A stretch of DNA of 64,000 bases from Calothrix sp. PCC 7103 (GCF_000331305.1 NZ_KB217481.1:238698-302697), one strand, 5' to 3'. Positions 54,993 to 63,533 are shown, counted from the first letter of the stretch. Notes: generated from the letters alone by a model not told the origin. Program-made: numbers and translations.

Positions 54993-57002
54993 ATGCCTCA
55001 ACACTTCTCCGGTAAAAACTTGCGTGGTCAGTCGTTTAAGGGTCAAAATCTGACAGGGGCTGATTTCAGCGGTTCCGATATCCGAGGAACAAATTTTGCG
55101 GGAACCGTCCTTAGAAGCGCAAAATTTAGTTGCGCTCAAGGTGGGTTACAAAAGCAGTCTACTATTTTTCTGATAGTTATTCTATCTTTCGTATCTGCCA
55201 CATCATTATATTTCGCTGCTTTTACCCAAACATTAATAAATTTAATATTTAATTATTCAACCCAATATAACCAAATTATTGGCTGGGGTGCTTCAGCAGT
55301 ATTGGTTATTTTCTTTCTACTTATCTCTATATTTGCAATTCGTCAAGAATTTAAATCAAACCGCACTTTTGCTATAACTGAAGCCTTCGCTGGAATATTT
55401 GGCTTTGCATTCGTTGGAATTATTGCTATTGCGGTTGCAGTCCTAGCACTCGGATATCAAGCTATTGCCGTTGCTATCAGTGTAACCGGAGTTTTTGCTT
55501 TTAGCATAATTTTCGTTACCGTTGGAGGTATCACTGTAACTGCTGCTGGAGCCGTTGCTGGAGTTAAAGGCATCGCCATCGCTGCAACTTTCGCCGCGAT
55601 TGGAGGAGTCGCCAACATAGGTTTTAAAAATATTCTCGTTGCTGGGATACTTGCTTTAGCTGCTGGTCTATTTTTCGCTTACAGCGCTTGTAAAACGCTC
55701 CAAGACAATGAAAAAAAATATAATTTAACACGGATAGCAGCAATTGCACTTGCAGCTTTTGGCGGCACAAGCTTTTATAATGCTGATTTGAGTGACGCTG
55801 ATTTTACAGGAGCAACCTTAAAAAGTACTGATTTTAGAAAAGCTAACTTAACACATACTTGTTTTTATAAAGCCAAGAAGTTAGACCGTATTCGACCTGG
55901 TTCAACGTATTTGCATTCTTTACAAGTACGTCAATTGCTTGTCTCAAGAAAAGTAGCTAATAAAAATTTTGATAACCAAAACTTATCTGGTGTTAACTTT
56001 AAAGAAGTTGATTTAGAAGGTGCAAGTTTTAAAAACGCTAACTTAGCTGATGCCAATTTTCAAAAAGCAAATTTAGTAAATACAAGTTTTATTGGTGCCA
56101 ATATGAGAGGCATTAATTTCCAAAGAGCATATTTAACTGTAATTGATGAGAGTTTTATCCGCGCTAATTTGAGTAGTGTTAATTTTCAAGGTGCATATTT
56201 AGTAAATGTAAGTTTTATCGGCGCCGATTTAAGTGAAGCCAATTTTCAAGATGCTGACTTATCAAGAGCTAAATTAGTAAAAACACAGTTAGACGGAACT
56301 GACTTTACAGGCGCCACTCTTACTGGAGCATATATTGAAGATTGGAATATTACCCGCAGCACTAAATTTAACGGGGTACAGTGCAAGTTTGTTTACACGC
56401 GCCTTCCCACTGAAGATAACCCAGACCCCCATCGCAAACCAGATAATAGAGAGGAGGTTTTTGGTGATGGAGAGTTTAGTGATTTTATTCAACCGATTTT
56501 TGATACCCTTGACCTTTACCATAATCAAGGATACCCCCGCGCTATGGCTGCTGCATTCAAACAATTAGCTCAAAATAATCCAAGTGCAGAACTGGAAATA
56601 GTAGCAATAGAGAGGCGAGGTGAAGATAAAGTTTTACTTCGCGCTAGAACTGCTAGAACTGCTGATAAATCTGAATTAAGTAAAGAATATTTTCTTAATT
56701 ATAATCAACTTAAAGCATTGGCAGAACAAGATTTTAAAATCTTAATAGCAAAGCAGGAATCTCAAATTAGTAAACTAGAAACTATGATAATGACGGCGTT
56801 AGAACGCCCTAATTTTTATAGTGAGGGTGATATCATAATGCCAGGAAGTTCTAAAAATAAATCAAACCTTGACTTACAAGGCGCCCAATTTGACGGTAGT
56901 TTAATTAATGCGGATACATTGAATGCAAATCAAATTGGTGGTGGTATTAATAACGTCGCTCAAGAGCAAACATCAAAAATCAACAATCCTGGTGACGCAT
57001 AA
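54993..57002 (+). CDS. Multi-TM pentapeptide protein with solenoid tag
   Basis: 669 residues. An N-terminal pentapeptide stretch (about 1-45: GKNLRGQSFKGQNLTGADFSGSDIRGTNF) precedes a membrane region (about 55-240) of five or six Gly/Ala-rich segments. Pentapeptide blocks follow (about 258-300 and 325-450), then the conserved domain shared with the 51500 protein (EVFGDGEFSDFIQPIFDTLDLYHNQGYPRAMAAAFKQLA…IVAIERRGEDKVLLRARTAR…) and the tag FDGSLINADTLNANQIGGGI (633-652). Combining a membrane module with a tag that soluble cluster members also carry suggests a membrane-localising or membrane-disrupting partner. Start ATG 54993 without strong ribosome binding site. Divergent from the 53759 gene with a 367-base gap. 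Confidence 0.8.
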   Translation: MPQHFSGKNLRGQSFKGQNLTGADFSGSDIRGTNFAGTVLRSAKFSCAQGGLQKQSTIFLIVILSFVSATSLYFAAFTQTLINLIFNYSTQYNQIIGWGASAVLVIFFLLISIFAIRQEFKSNRTFAITEAFAGIFGFAFVGIIAIAVAVLALGYQAIAVAISVTGVFAFSIIFVTVGGITVTAAGAVAGVKGIAIAATFAAIGGVANIGFKNILVAGILALAAGLFFAYSACKTLQDNEKKYNLTRIAAIALAAFGGTSFYNADLSDADFTGATLKSTDFRKANLTHTCFYKAKKLDRIRPGSTYLHSLQVRQLLVSRKVANKNFDNQNLSGVNFKEVDLEGASFKNANLADANFQKANLVNTSFIGANMRGINFQRAYLTVIDESFIRANLSSVNFQGAYLVNVSFIGADLSEANFQDADLSRAKLVKTQLDGTDFTGATLTGAYIEDWNITRSTKFNGVQCKFVYTRLPTEDNPDPHRKPDNREEVFGDGEFSDFIQPIFDTLDLYHNQGYPRAMAAAFKQLAQNNPSAELEIVAIERRGEDKVLLRARTARTADKSELSKEYFLNYNQLKALAEQDFKILIAKQESQISKLETMIMTALERPNFYSEGDIIMPGSSKNKSNLDLQGAQFDGSLINADTLNANQIGGGINNVAQEQTSKINNPGDA

Positions 57003-57013
57003 AGATTGGCTGG

Positions 57014-57111
57014 GGAGCATCCAGTTTTGGCAGATCGACTTTTTTAGACTAAGCGTATAGTAAGGTTTCTGGCGCCAAGTACTTATGTTTCTTCCAAAAG
57101 TGGATGCTCCC
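57014..57111. mobile_element. MITE with GGGAGCATCCA ends and 9-bp target duplication
   Basis: 98-bp element: left GGGAGCATCCAGTTTTGG, right CCAAAAGTGGATGCTCCC (one mismatch in 18), flanked by GATTGGCTG on both sides (57005-57013 and 57112-57120). It carries a GGCGCC inside. No transposase for it is visible. Confidence 0.85.
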
Positions 57112-57120
57112 GATTGGCTG

Positions 57121-57375
57121 TGAATTTTGTAATACGTTCATGCAGAATGTTAGGCGCCAGCAATTCATATAAATACTCTTGGCTCTCATGTTCTATGTGA
57201 GTATTAATGCTGGAATTATGCTATATGCAAGCGCCTGACTGATGGTTAGCAGTTAAATCAAGCACAAGCACTCGTAAATTAGGTATTTTGCTTATCTTCA
57301 TATTTTTAGTATTTTTTTTTACAAAAACTTTAACTAAGCTTTCCTGAGATTCACTTAAGTACTGGAAAAGCATTA
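57121..57375. other. Intergenic spacer
   Basis: GGCGCC near 57152 and AAGCGCCTGA near 57230; no gene or repeat copy. Confidence 0.5.
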
Positions 57376-57606
57376 ATGAAGTTTCAAGTAAAAGTAAAGA
57401 TGGCTAAATCAGATTTACCAGATTTGGACTACGTTGACAGATGCATAACCTCCTTAAAAAAAGTGGAAACATCATCGGATGGCAGTAATCGTGAAGAAAT
57501 AAGCGCTGCAATCAAAATATGTAAAGCTTACAAAACAATACTGCCTCGCTATCAGGCACCTATTGAATCAAATTCAATGCCTAAAAATAAGAAGAAGCAA
57601 GCATAA
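57376..57606 (+). CDS. Small helical protein, 76 aa
   Basis: Start ATG 57376. A basic N-terminus (MKFQVKVKMAKSDLPDLDYVDRCITSLKKVE), a helix (REEISAAIKICKAYKTILPRYQ) and a basic tail (KNKKKQA). I do not recognise the family. The stop abuts that of the opposing 57607 gene (no gap). The location in the tag cluster suggests a small partner protein. The codon pattern looks genuine but the evidence is modest. Confidence 0.45.
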   Translation: MKFQVKVKMAKSDLPDLDYVDRCITSLKKVETSSDGSNREEISAAIKICKAYKTILPRYQAPIESNSMPKNKKKQA

Positions 57607-58305
57607 TTAACTATAAATTTGTTGAAGTAGTAAATTGAGGTAAGTGCCGACCTCTTTAGCTACTTCGGCATTGTTAGTCCATGTTTCTGCATCTTTTTTG
57701 ATGATATTAAACGCGCATTCAATTAGCTCTTGTTCACACGTTTTTAAATTTGTTTTATCTTTATCCATAAGAGGTAGTGCAGCAAACCATTTTACAGATT
57801 CTGAAAGCCAGCTTATACAAATGAATAATAAATCACATAAAGTCTTTGCAGCTTCATATAAATCTTCATCATAATAAAAATTACTCAGGTCTATTAGTTT
57901 TAAAGTTTCTGATACCGCGACTAAAGTCAAATTACATCTAATCCTGACTGGCTCTAAATACTTAGCTATTTTATAATGTGCATTAATCGTCTCACTGTCA
58001 TTAATATTCTGAATTTGAAATTCCTTTGCTTTAGAAAATGGAGCATCTTTAGCGCTGAAAAATTCTAGCATCTCCTCTTTTTGCTGTTTTGATATACTTG
58101 TACTTTTTTCTAAAATTCGTGCCAACATGCTTTCAAGCATTTGTTGGAGTTGGGATGGGTCATTTAGATTTAAATTTATAAAGGTTGTGTTATTACCAAT
58201 TTGACCTGCACTGATTGCGGTAGCATCAATTAAACCTCCATCAAACTTGGAGCCTGTTAGATTCTTGTTAATAATTTTTCGAGTATTCTCTTCTGGCACC
58301 GACAT
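57607..58305 (-). CDS. Helical protein with N-terminal solenoid tag
   Basis: 232 residues. The tag FDGGLIDATAISAGQIGNNT is at 21-40, N-terminal here, preceded by the same lead-in (NLTGSK) as in the other proteins. The rest is alpha-helical with a coiled segment (LQQMLESMLARILEKSTSISKQQKEEML) and a four-helix-like domain (…YKIAKYLEPVRIRCNLTLVAVSETLKLIDLS…LFICISWLSESVKWF…); no enzyme motif. The reversed tag position is what one expects of a signalling partner or receptor, whereas the others are at C-termini or central. Start ATG 58303-58305. Converges with the 57376 gene. Confidence 0.7.
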   Translation of the reverse strand: MSVPEENTRKIINKNLTGSKFDGGLIDATAISAGQIGNNTTFINLNLNDPSQLQQMLESMLARILEKSTSISKQQKEEMLEFFSAKDAPFSKAKEFQIQNINDSETINAHYKIAKYLEPVRIRCNLTLVAVSETLKLIDLSNFYYDEDLYEAAKTLCDLLFICISWLSESVKWFAALPLMDKDKTNLKTCEQELIECAFNIIKKDAETWTNNAEVAKEVGTYLNLLLQQIYS

Positions 58306-58440
58306 AATCTTATCTGCTTCTTGGAGCTATCTTGCTTTGGTAATCGGCAAATTTAGCCGAGATAATTACTATAAAACTATGTTGGCACTAATTTATACTA
58401 GTCTTTAATATCTTACTAACCTTTTAAGGCCGTTGTAAAG

Positions 58441-58531
58441 CAATACTGCTCGGTTAAGGATATAACTTAGCCTGAAAGCCTTATAATATCGTTGTTTATC
58501 ATGCTGAAAAAAGCTTAACCGAGCAGTATTG
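58441..58531. mobile_element. MITE with CAATACTGC ends, second copy
   Basis: 91 bp with ends CAATACTGCTCGGTTAAG and CTTAACCGAGCAGTATTG, a perfect 18-base inverted pair; the same ends as the 13526 element. I do not see a target duplication here. A trans-acting transposase is needed. Confidence 0.8.
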
Positions 58532-58534
58532 GAA

Positions 58535-60065
58535 GGCGCCCTTATATATAGATAAAGCAACTAACTAAATTTTCCATCATGACAGGCGCCGTGATACTGG
58601 AGTTGAGACGAGCAAGGAAAGAACGCAGCATCTTCACTCGACATTTATATCGATTCATCCCGTATTGATAATCAAAAAAATATTTTTTTATTGCGATACG
58701 TAATGACTCGATACTATTTTTCTAAAAGTTTATTTTGAGTATATATACTTAAAAGCCTAAGTTAGCCTAACTTGGGCTAATTTAGTCTAATTTAGGCTAA
58801 CTTGGGCTTGCAAGTTACTGGTATCAAAAAGTATAGAATACCTTCAATATAGGTACGGTTAACCGTATAAGTTATTGCTTGAGAATAATTTATGAATTAT
58901 TGCACAAGTATTTAAATAAAGCTGTTTTTATATCTAATTTTTGATGCCAAAGGTGCTTATTTGCCTAAAAAAGGAAGATTAAATAATAAATTTAAATATT
59001 TAACGTATTAAAAAAAGATAAGTATTCTTTTTAAAACTCAGCTTCAATAAATATCCCAAAGGTTTTGGCTTAATAAGAAAAGAATAGGCGCCTATAAGCT
59101 GGTATAAAAAGTAGAATCGAATTTCTTGTTGATTGTTCAGTTAAAACATTTATCACGAAATTTGGCTTTGAAAAAGCGCACCTGATAAAAGCGCACCATA
59201 GATGGCTAATATGGGTTGCGCTTAAAAGAGCGCACCTAAAAAGCGCACGTCCATGTGCGCTTAACCTAAAACTCGGCGCACCCTACTGTACAAGGAAGCG
59301 CAGCCTCTGATATTCAAAGCGCACCCCAAGCGCAGCGCTTTCTATAAAAGCGCACGTCCATGTGCGCCACTTGTTGCGCTTTTGGGTGCGCTTTTTATCC
59401 ATAAATCAAGGGCGCACCCTACTGTATAAGGAAGCGCAGCCTCTAAAACTCAAAGCGCAACCCTAAATTTTGTGATTAAAAAAGCGCACCTTAAAAAATG
59501 TGCGCTATTTGTTGCGCTTTTTATGGATAAATTGAGGGCGCACCCTACTGTGTAAGGAAGCGCACATTTTCGCTATCACTTTTAAATGATTGGCGCCTAT
59601 GTAAGATGATTAACAGGCGCCTAATTAAAAATGATTAAGCTTTTGACTTGAGTGACCATTTTATGCTTTGGTCAAGCTATCCGATGGATAGAGTTAAGAT
59701 TAAAATCTTATTCATGCATTTGTTTTAAACCTTATGTTAAATACGATTTTGAAACGTACTGTAGAATTAACTTTTTATTTAGAGGTTGTTCGGTTTATAC
59801 GTAGGCAGTAACTAACTAGCCGAAAAATAACGCTAATCCATAATTAGCCTAAGTTAGGCTACTTTAGTCTAAGTTGGACTATTAAGTATAAATGCTTATT
59901 TTTATTTTGATATCGAAACGAAAAGTTTTATATTTTTTTTAATAACGACACTACAAGTATTGTAATTAAAATATTATCGAGACATTAAGTGTCGAAATAC
60001 GGAATTAAAACGATACACCAAGTAATGTAATTCTTAATTATCGACACGGTACGTCTTAAAAAAAG
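58535..60065. repeat. Composite non-coding element, copy C
   Basis: Third composite element, uninterrupted. TATATATAGATAAAGCAAC segment with GGCGCC (58590), CGATA units (58645-58730), AGCCTAA array (58757-58806), GTACGGTTAACCGTA at about 58852, three GCGCAC modules (59170-59575), TTCGGTTTATACG (59789), second AGCCTAA array (59840-59880), then ACGACACTACAAGTATTG-type units to 60065. It differs from A mainly in the spacers. No gene. Confidence 0.85.
59170..59575. repeat. GCGCAC module cluster C (three units)
   Basis: Cores near 59275 (ending GCGCAGCCTCT), 59410 (GCGCAGCCTCT) and 59536 (GCGCACATTTT); spacing about 135 and 126. The first two end like the leading units of A and B, the last like their terminal unit. 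Confidence 0.85.
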
Positions 60066-60213
60066 ATAGTAAAAAAATAAAAGCTTCACCAGAGCGGGAA
60101 AACAGATTCTACTTTAGTCCGTTAGCAGAAAAGTTGAAACTAATTTTGGTGGACGTGGCGCCGAGCTATCTTTCTCAGTTTTTCTGGGTACGTAAGATTT
60201 CGATCAATTATTC

Positions 60214-60323
60214 GCGTTCACTAAAAGTTGTATCTATATATACAGAATTCAGAAAGCCTGCGGTGAGTTAGAAGTCCTTAATGGTTTCCTTGCCGGCAAA
60301 CTGACGAACCTTTTAGGTGGACG
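60214..60323. repeat. GTCCACT hairpin with insertion between the arms
   Basis: Left arm GCGTTCACTAAAA, right arm AGGTGGACG; about 60 extra bases (about 60251-60312) containing TGCCGGCAAACTGACGAACC, which also occurs in the insert at 33190. Confidence 0.75.
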
Positions 60324-60408
60324 TGGCACCAAAAAACATATTTGGCTGATTAGTAACAACTGGTTTTGGCGGACGTAGGGTGCCAAGTAACTCTGGGTTT
60401 CAGGTGTT

Positions 60409-60452
60409 CATTCGGTGTAAGATTTTCAATCATAGAATTTTTACACCGAATG
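60409..60452. repeat. TTCGG hairpin, copy 11
   Basis: Array unit 1; arms CATTCGGTGTAA and TTACACCGAATG with complementary changes at the outer base. Confidence 0.9.
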
Positions 60453-60584
60453 AAATGGGTAAGTAGATGGGCGCCTCCACACATTGCATATTGAGCAGGC
60501 GAATTTAAGTTGTTTATTAGTGGACGCGGCGCCAAGCTGTTTTTCTCAGTTTCTTCTGGGTATGTAAGTTTTTAATCAATATTC

Positions 60585-60633
60585 GCGTCCACTAAAAGTT
60601 ATATCTATCTATCTATATATAGATTGAGTGGAC
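60585..60633. repeat. GTCCACT hairpin, array unit 2
   Basis: GCGTCCACTAAAA and TGAGTGGAC; the loop is an expanded CTAT repeat. Confidence 0.85.
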
Positions 60634-60679
60634 ATGGGCACCCGGTCTTGTAACCTGGCTGCTTTTGGCTGTAGGTAAC

Positions 60680-60723
60680 TATTCGGTGTAAAATTTAAAA
60701 TAATAAAATTTTTACACCGAATG
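60680..60723. repeat. TTCGG hairpin, copy 12
   Basis: Array unit 2. Confidence 0.9.
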
Positions 60724-60869
60724 GATTGGTATATAAATGTGGCGCTTCCATATCCTCTATATATTGCGTATTGAGTAGGTAGGTAAATTGAAGTTACTTG
60801 TTAGTGGACGTGGTGCCGAGCAATCTTTCTGAGTTTCTTCTGGATACGTAAGATTTCAATCAATTATTC

Positions 60870-60915
60870 GCGTCCACTAAAAGTTATATCTATATATATA
60901 CAGATTTAGTGGACG
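60870..60915. repeat. GTCCACT hairpin, array unit 3
   Basis: Near-perfect arms; followed by CAGGCGCC. Confidence 0.85.
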
Positions 60916-61008
60916 CAGGCGCCAAGAAAAATATTTAGTTGATAAGTAACAACTGGTTTTGATGGGCGTGGGCGCCTTGTAATTATGGTTGCTTCTGGCT
61001 GTGAGTGT

Positions 61009-61054
61009 TTATTCGGTGTAAAATTTCAAATTACAAAATTTTTACACCAAATAA
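61009..61054. repeat. TTCGG hairpin, copy 13
   Basis: Array unit 3; right arm has one change (CACCAAATAA). Confidence 0.9.
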
Positions 61055-61192
61055 AATGGGATATAAATGTGGTGCCTCCACACATTGCATATTCAGCAGG
61101 TGAATTGAAGTTGTTTGTTAGTGGACGCAGGCGCCGAGTAATCTTTGTGGGTTTCTTCTGGGTGCGTAAGATTTTGATCAAGTATTCATGCC

Positions 61193-61237
61193 CGTCCACT
61201 AGAAGTTATATCCATATATATACAGATTGAGTGGACG
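61193..61237. repeat. GTCCACT hairpin, array unit 4
   Basis: CGTCCACTA and TGAGTGGACG, followed by CAGGTGCC (a GGYRCC variant). Confidence 0.85.
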
Positions 61238-61329
61238 CAGGTGCCAAGAAATATGTTTGGCTGATAAGTTACAGTTGGTTTTGATGGACGCGGCGCCAGG
61301 TAACTCTAGTTACTTCTCGCTCTGGGTGT

Positions 61330-61375
61330 TTATTCGGTGTAAGATTTCAGATAATAAAATTTTTACACCGAATAA
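61330..61375. repeat. TTCGG hairpin, copy 14
   Basis: Array unit 4, intact arms. Confidence 0.9.
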
Positions 61376-61500
61376 AAGGCATATAAATGTGGTACTCCGC
61401 ACATTGCATATTGGGCAGATGAATTGAAGTCGTTTGTTAGTGGACGCAGGTGCCGAGAAATCTTTGTGGCTTTCTTCTGGGTGCGAAAGATGTTTACAAT

Positions 61501-61613
61501 GATTTTACGACGGGTTAATCCGTGACTAAGGCGCCTCAGCAAAAACTTTCGTTAGTCAATCGTTCGGTTTAATTGACGATTGAAAGTATTTTAGTACCAT
61601 TAATAAACTGCAA
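61501..61613. other. Spacer after the array
   Basis: GGCGCC at about 61531; no gene. Confidence 0.4.
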
Positions 61614-61872
61614 TAATATACTACAAGTCAGATAAAAATTTGGGTAACTCCAGTAACTAAGACCCGATTTTTGACGCTTAAAAATGGAAGTAAAAAATGA
61701 GAGAGCCAAAATGGCTGTAACTTACTCACAGCAAGGAATATAGCGGGTGACTGAGCGAAATAATTTCTTATATAAAAATGGCGCCAGTCACCCAGTTATA
61801 AATTGCCGAAATTCCTCAAATTTTATGTAGTTTACAGTACTACATAATTAGCGTAAGTCAGGTAGAGGCGCC
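61614..61872. repeat. Family-3 dispersed repeat, copy 3
   Basis: Same order as 48107-48365; its hairpin right arm has GGCGCCAGTCACCC where the others have ACGCCCAGTCACCC, so a GGCGCC has been formed or lost in the hairpin. Confidence 0.85.
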
Positions 61873-61983
61873 AAAGCTCCAAGCAACTTGGTAATCTCTA
61901 CCTACTCTGATGAGCCACTGGCAATAATTGCTTATACAGGTGCCGAGTAAAAATTTATATAAACGGCGCCTGCTTTGTATGCT

Positions 61984-62211
61984 CTAATTGTCGTCAAGTT
62001 CAGTCAGGCTTTCATTGAGTTTATCGTTAGCATATGCAGGCAAGTTGCATAAAGCTTGCGGTAGAAACCAATCCTCCAGATGCAATAAAACTTCCCTCAG
62101 AAAGTTTGCCAGTTAGCAGCAGTCCGGCGCCTGTAAAGCTAACCAAAAACGAAATGGCAGTTGCAGCAAAAGTAAGATTAAAACTGTAACGCGCTTGGCG
62201 TAAGCGTCAGG
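61984..62211 (-). pseudogene. TRADD-N-associated 2TM protein, frameshifted copy
   Basis: The minus-strand frame RLRQARYSFNLTFAATAISF, LVSFTGAGLLLTGKLSEGSF, IASGGLVSTASFMQLA is parallel to the intact gene at 33272. Near 62040 the frame shifts; the other frame gives ANDKLNESLTELDDN and a stop at 61984-61986, the family's usual end. The N-terminal part before RLRQAR is missing. It is a decayed duplicate. Confidence 0.8.
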
Positions 62212-62515
62212 GGTGGTTATCTTTATATAACAGAGGGCGCCTACCGTACCTCTTTTTTAAGTTCTGCGGTTGGTTAGGCTGGGAAAGTTGCGAGTCGTGG
62301 CGCCTTCATTATTTGGAGCAAGAGATTTTATTCTGTGTAATCAACTTTAAATTTTAAAACTTACACCGAATAGCTCAAAAGCTTGATAATCTGTTTTTCC
62401 TTGTTTAGCAGGGGTTTGAGCGTTTGTTGATGATTGCCCTTATTTGGGCGCCGATTCGGAATTCAATACTTACGCAGTATTGGTATAATTGTTATCACTT
62501 CTTCAGAATTTGCCC
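62212..62515. other. Spacer with degenerate TTCGG hairpin
   Basis: The hairpin at 62328-62372 is imperfect (TTATTCTGTGTAA). Near 62464-62482 lies CAATACTTACGCAGTATTG, a short palindrome reminiscent of the MITE ends. Confidence 0.5.
62328..62372. repeat. TTCGG hairpin, copy 15 (degenerate)
   Basis: Left arm has one change and the loop is shifted. Confidence 0.7.
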
Positions 62516-62674
62516 ATGAATAATGACGCGCCTAACAAAATTTTGATTTTGGCAGCAAATCCCGCAAGCACTTCAAGGCTGCGATTAGATGAGGAGGTGC
62601 GGGAAATCGAAAACGGGCTACAATCAGCAAAGCATCGCGAGCAATTTAGACTTCAAATGGGTGGACAGTTCTGA
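62516..62674 (+). pseudogene. CHAT protease N-terminal fragment
   Basis: ATG 62516, MNNDAPNKILILAANPASTS then RLRLDEEVREIENGLQSAKHREQF. This is the start of a CHAT domain, matching the first 40 residues of the 52633 protein (KILFLSASPTNMDKLRLDLEVREIEE). It then diverges into repeat sequence and stops, so no catalytic residues remain. Confidence 0.8.
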
Positions 62675-63001
62675 GACTTCAGGCGCCTGCCTTCACCACA
62701 GGTTTCTCAACTATATGTAGAGGCTTGCAATTATAAATCACTCGGCTTGCAAACAAGGGCAATTTTCGGCTCAAATTAGGGTTCTTGTCAAGTTTTGGTG
62801 AAAGCTTTGGAAACGTTTTTGGCAGAGGGCAGTAGGCAGAGGGCAGACGGAAGGAGTAAGGGTGAAGAAATTTAATAATATTAAAATTTGAAGCTTTATT
62901 TATGTCTCAGTAACTAAATTTTATAGTCAACAAGAGAAAATTAAAGCTCCAACAAACTTTTGAGGTCGAATACTCCACGCTGATGATGGAATTTTATCAG
63001 A
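62675..63001. other. Intergenic with GGCAGAGGGCAG tract
   Basis: The segment 62820-62852 holds a short tandem GGCAGAGGGCAG-type repeat, a form common between cyanobacterial genes. It contains no gene. GGCGCC stops at about 62683 and is absent to the window end. Confidence 0.5.
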
Positions 63002-63367
63002 CTATTTCTTGACTCCAGCAGTTAATTTGTTTAAGGTTGCAACTAATATACTTTGCATTTCTTCTACCTCGTTCATGATGGTCGTAAAACGATTCTTGTC
63101 ATCAAGTATATCTACCTCCTTAGCAATTATAAACTGGGTATCTAGTTCCCGTAGTGAGCCTAAAGCAATATATAAAAACTTGATATATTCTTGCCTTGAT
63201 TGCCGACCATAACCTTCGGCGATATTAGACGCTACTGATACTGAGGAACGTCGTATTTGGCTTGTTAAACAATATAATTCATGTTTTGGAAATGATTGCG
63301 TAAACTTATAACAATGGATAGCAAGTTGAATTGCCCTTTTCCATATAAATTGGTTTCTGTAACTCAT
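63002..63367 (-). CDS. Four-helix-bundle protein (23S rRNA IVS-protein family)
   Basis: 121 residues matching the four-helix-bundle family first named from 23S rRNA intervening sequences: IWKRAIQLAIHCYKFTQSFP, LTSQIRRSSVSVASNIAEGYGR, RQEYIKFLYIALGSLRELDTQ, and the last helix EVEEMQSILVATLNKL. These proteins form pentamers and occur in many genomes without an rRNA link, including near defence or mobile regions; the molecular role is unknown. Start ATG 63365-63367. No GGCGCC lies in the gene, in keeping with insertion. Confidence 0.85.
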   Translation of the reverse strand: MSYRNQFIWKRAIQLAIHCYKFTQSFPKHELYCLTSQIRRSSVSVASNIAEGYGRQSRQEYIKFLYIALGSLRELDTQFIIAKEVDILDDKNRFTTIMNEVEEMQSILVATLNKLTAGVKK

Positions 63368-63533
63368 AGTTTTAGTTTGAAAGCAGAAGATTAGCGAAGA
63401 TTTGAAGTATTACCAATTATATGCTCTCTATCTTTAGGTATGCTTTGGCTACATGTAAAGAATGAATAATTATTATTTGAACAAGAAAATTTACATAAAT
63501 ATACTTTCTTCGATTCTAAATAGAATTTTTTAT
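63368..63533. other. AT-rich spacer
   Basis: No gene or repeat copy seen between the four-helix gene and the transposase end. Confidence 0.4.

Larger units (their letters stand above)
60140..61500. repeat. Tandem array of composite hairpin units (~280-370 bp, 4-5 copies)
   Basis: The unit begins GTGGACGnGGYGCCGAG, contains TTTCTTCTGGGTnCGTAAG and then a GTCCACT hairpin, a second GGYRCC, TTATTCGGTGTAA hairpin, and the CACATTGCATATTGAGCAGG segment before the next GTGGACG. Units start near 60150, 60520, 60803, 61121 and 61438. Each full unit thus pairs one copy of each hairpin family. The first unit has an extra segment of about 60 bp within the GTCCACT hairpin. No gene. Confidence 0.85.

Noticed and set aside
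60140..61500. Hairpin array considered as CRISPR or as an integron cassette array
   Set aside because: Units are hundreds of bases long, contain two different hairpins and no conserved direct repeat/spacer alternation; no integrase is adjacent and units contain no genes.
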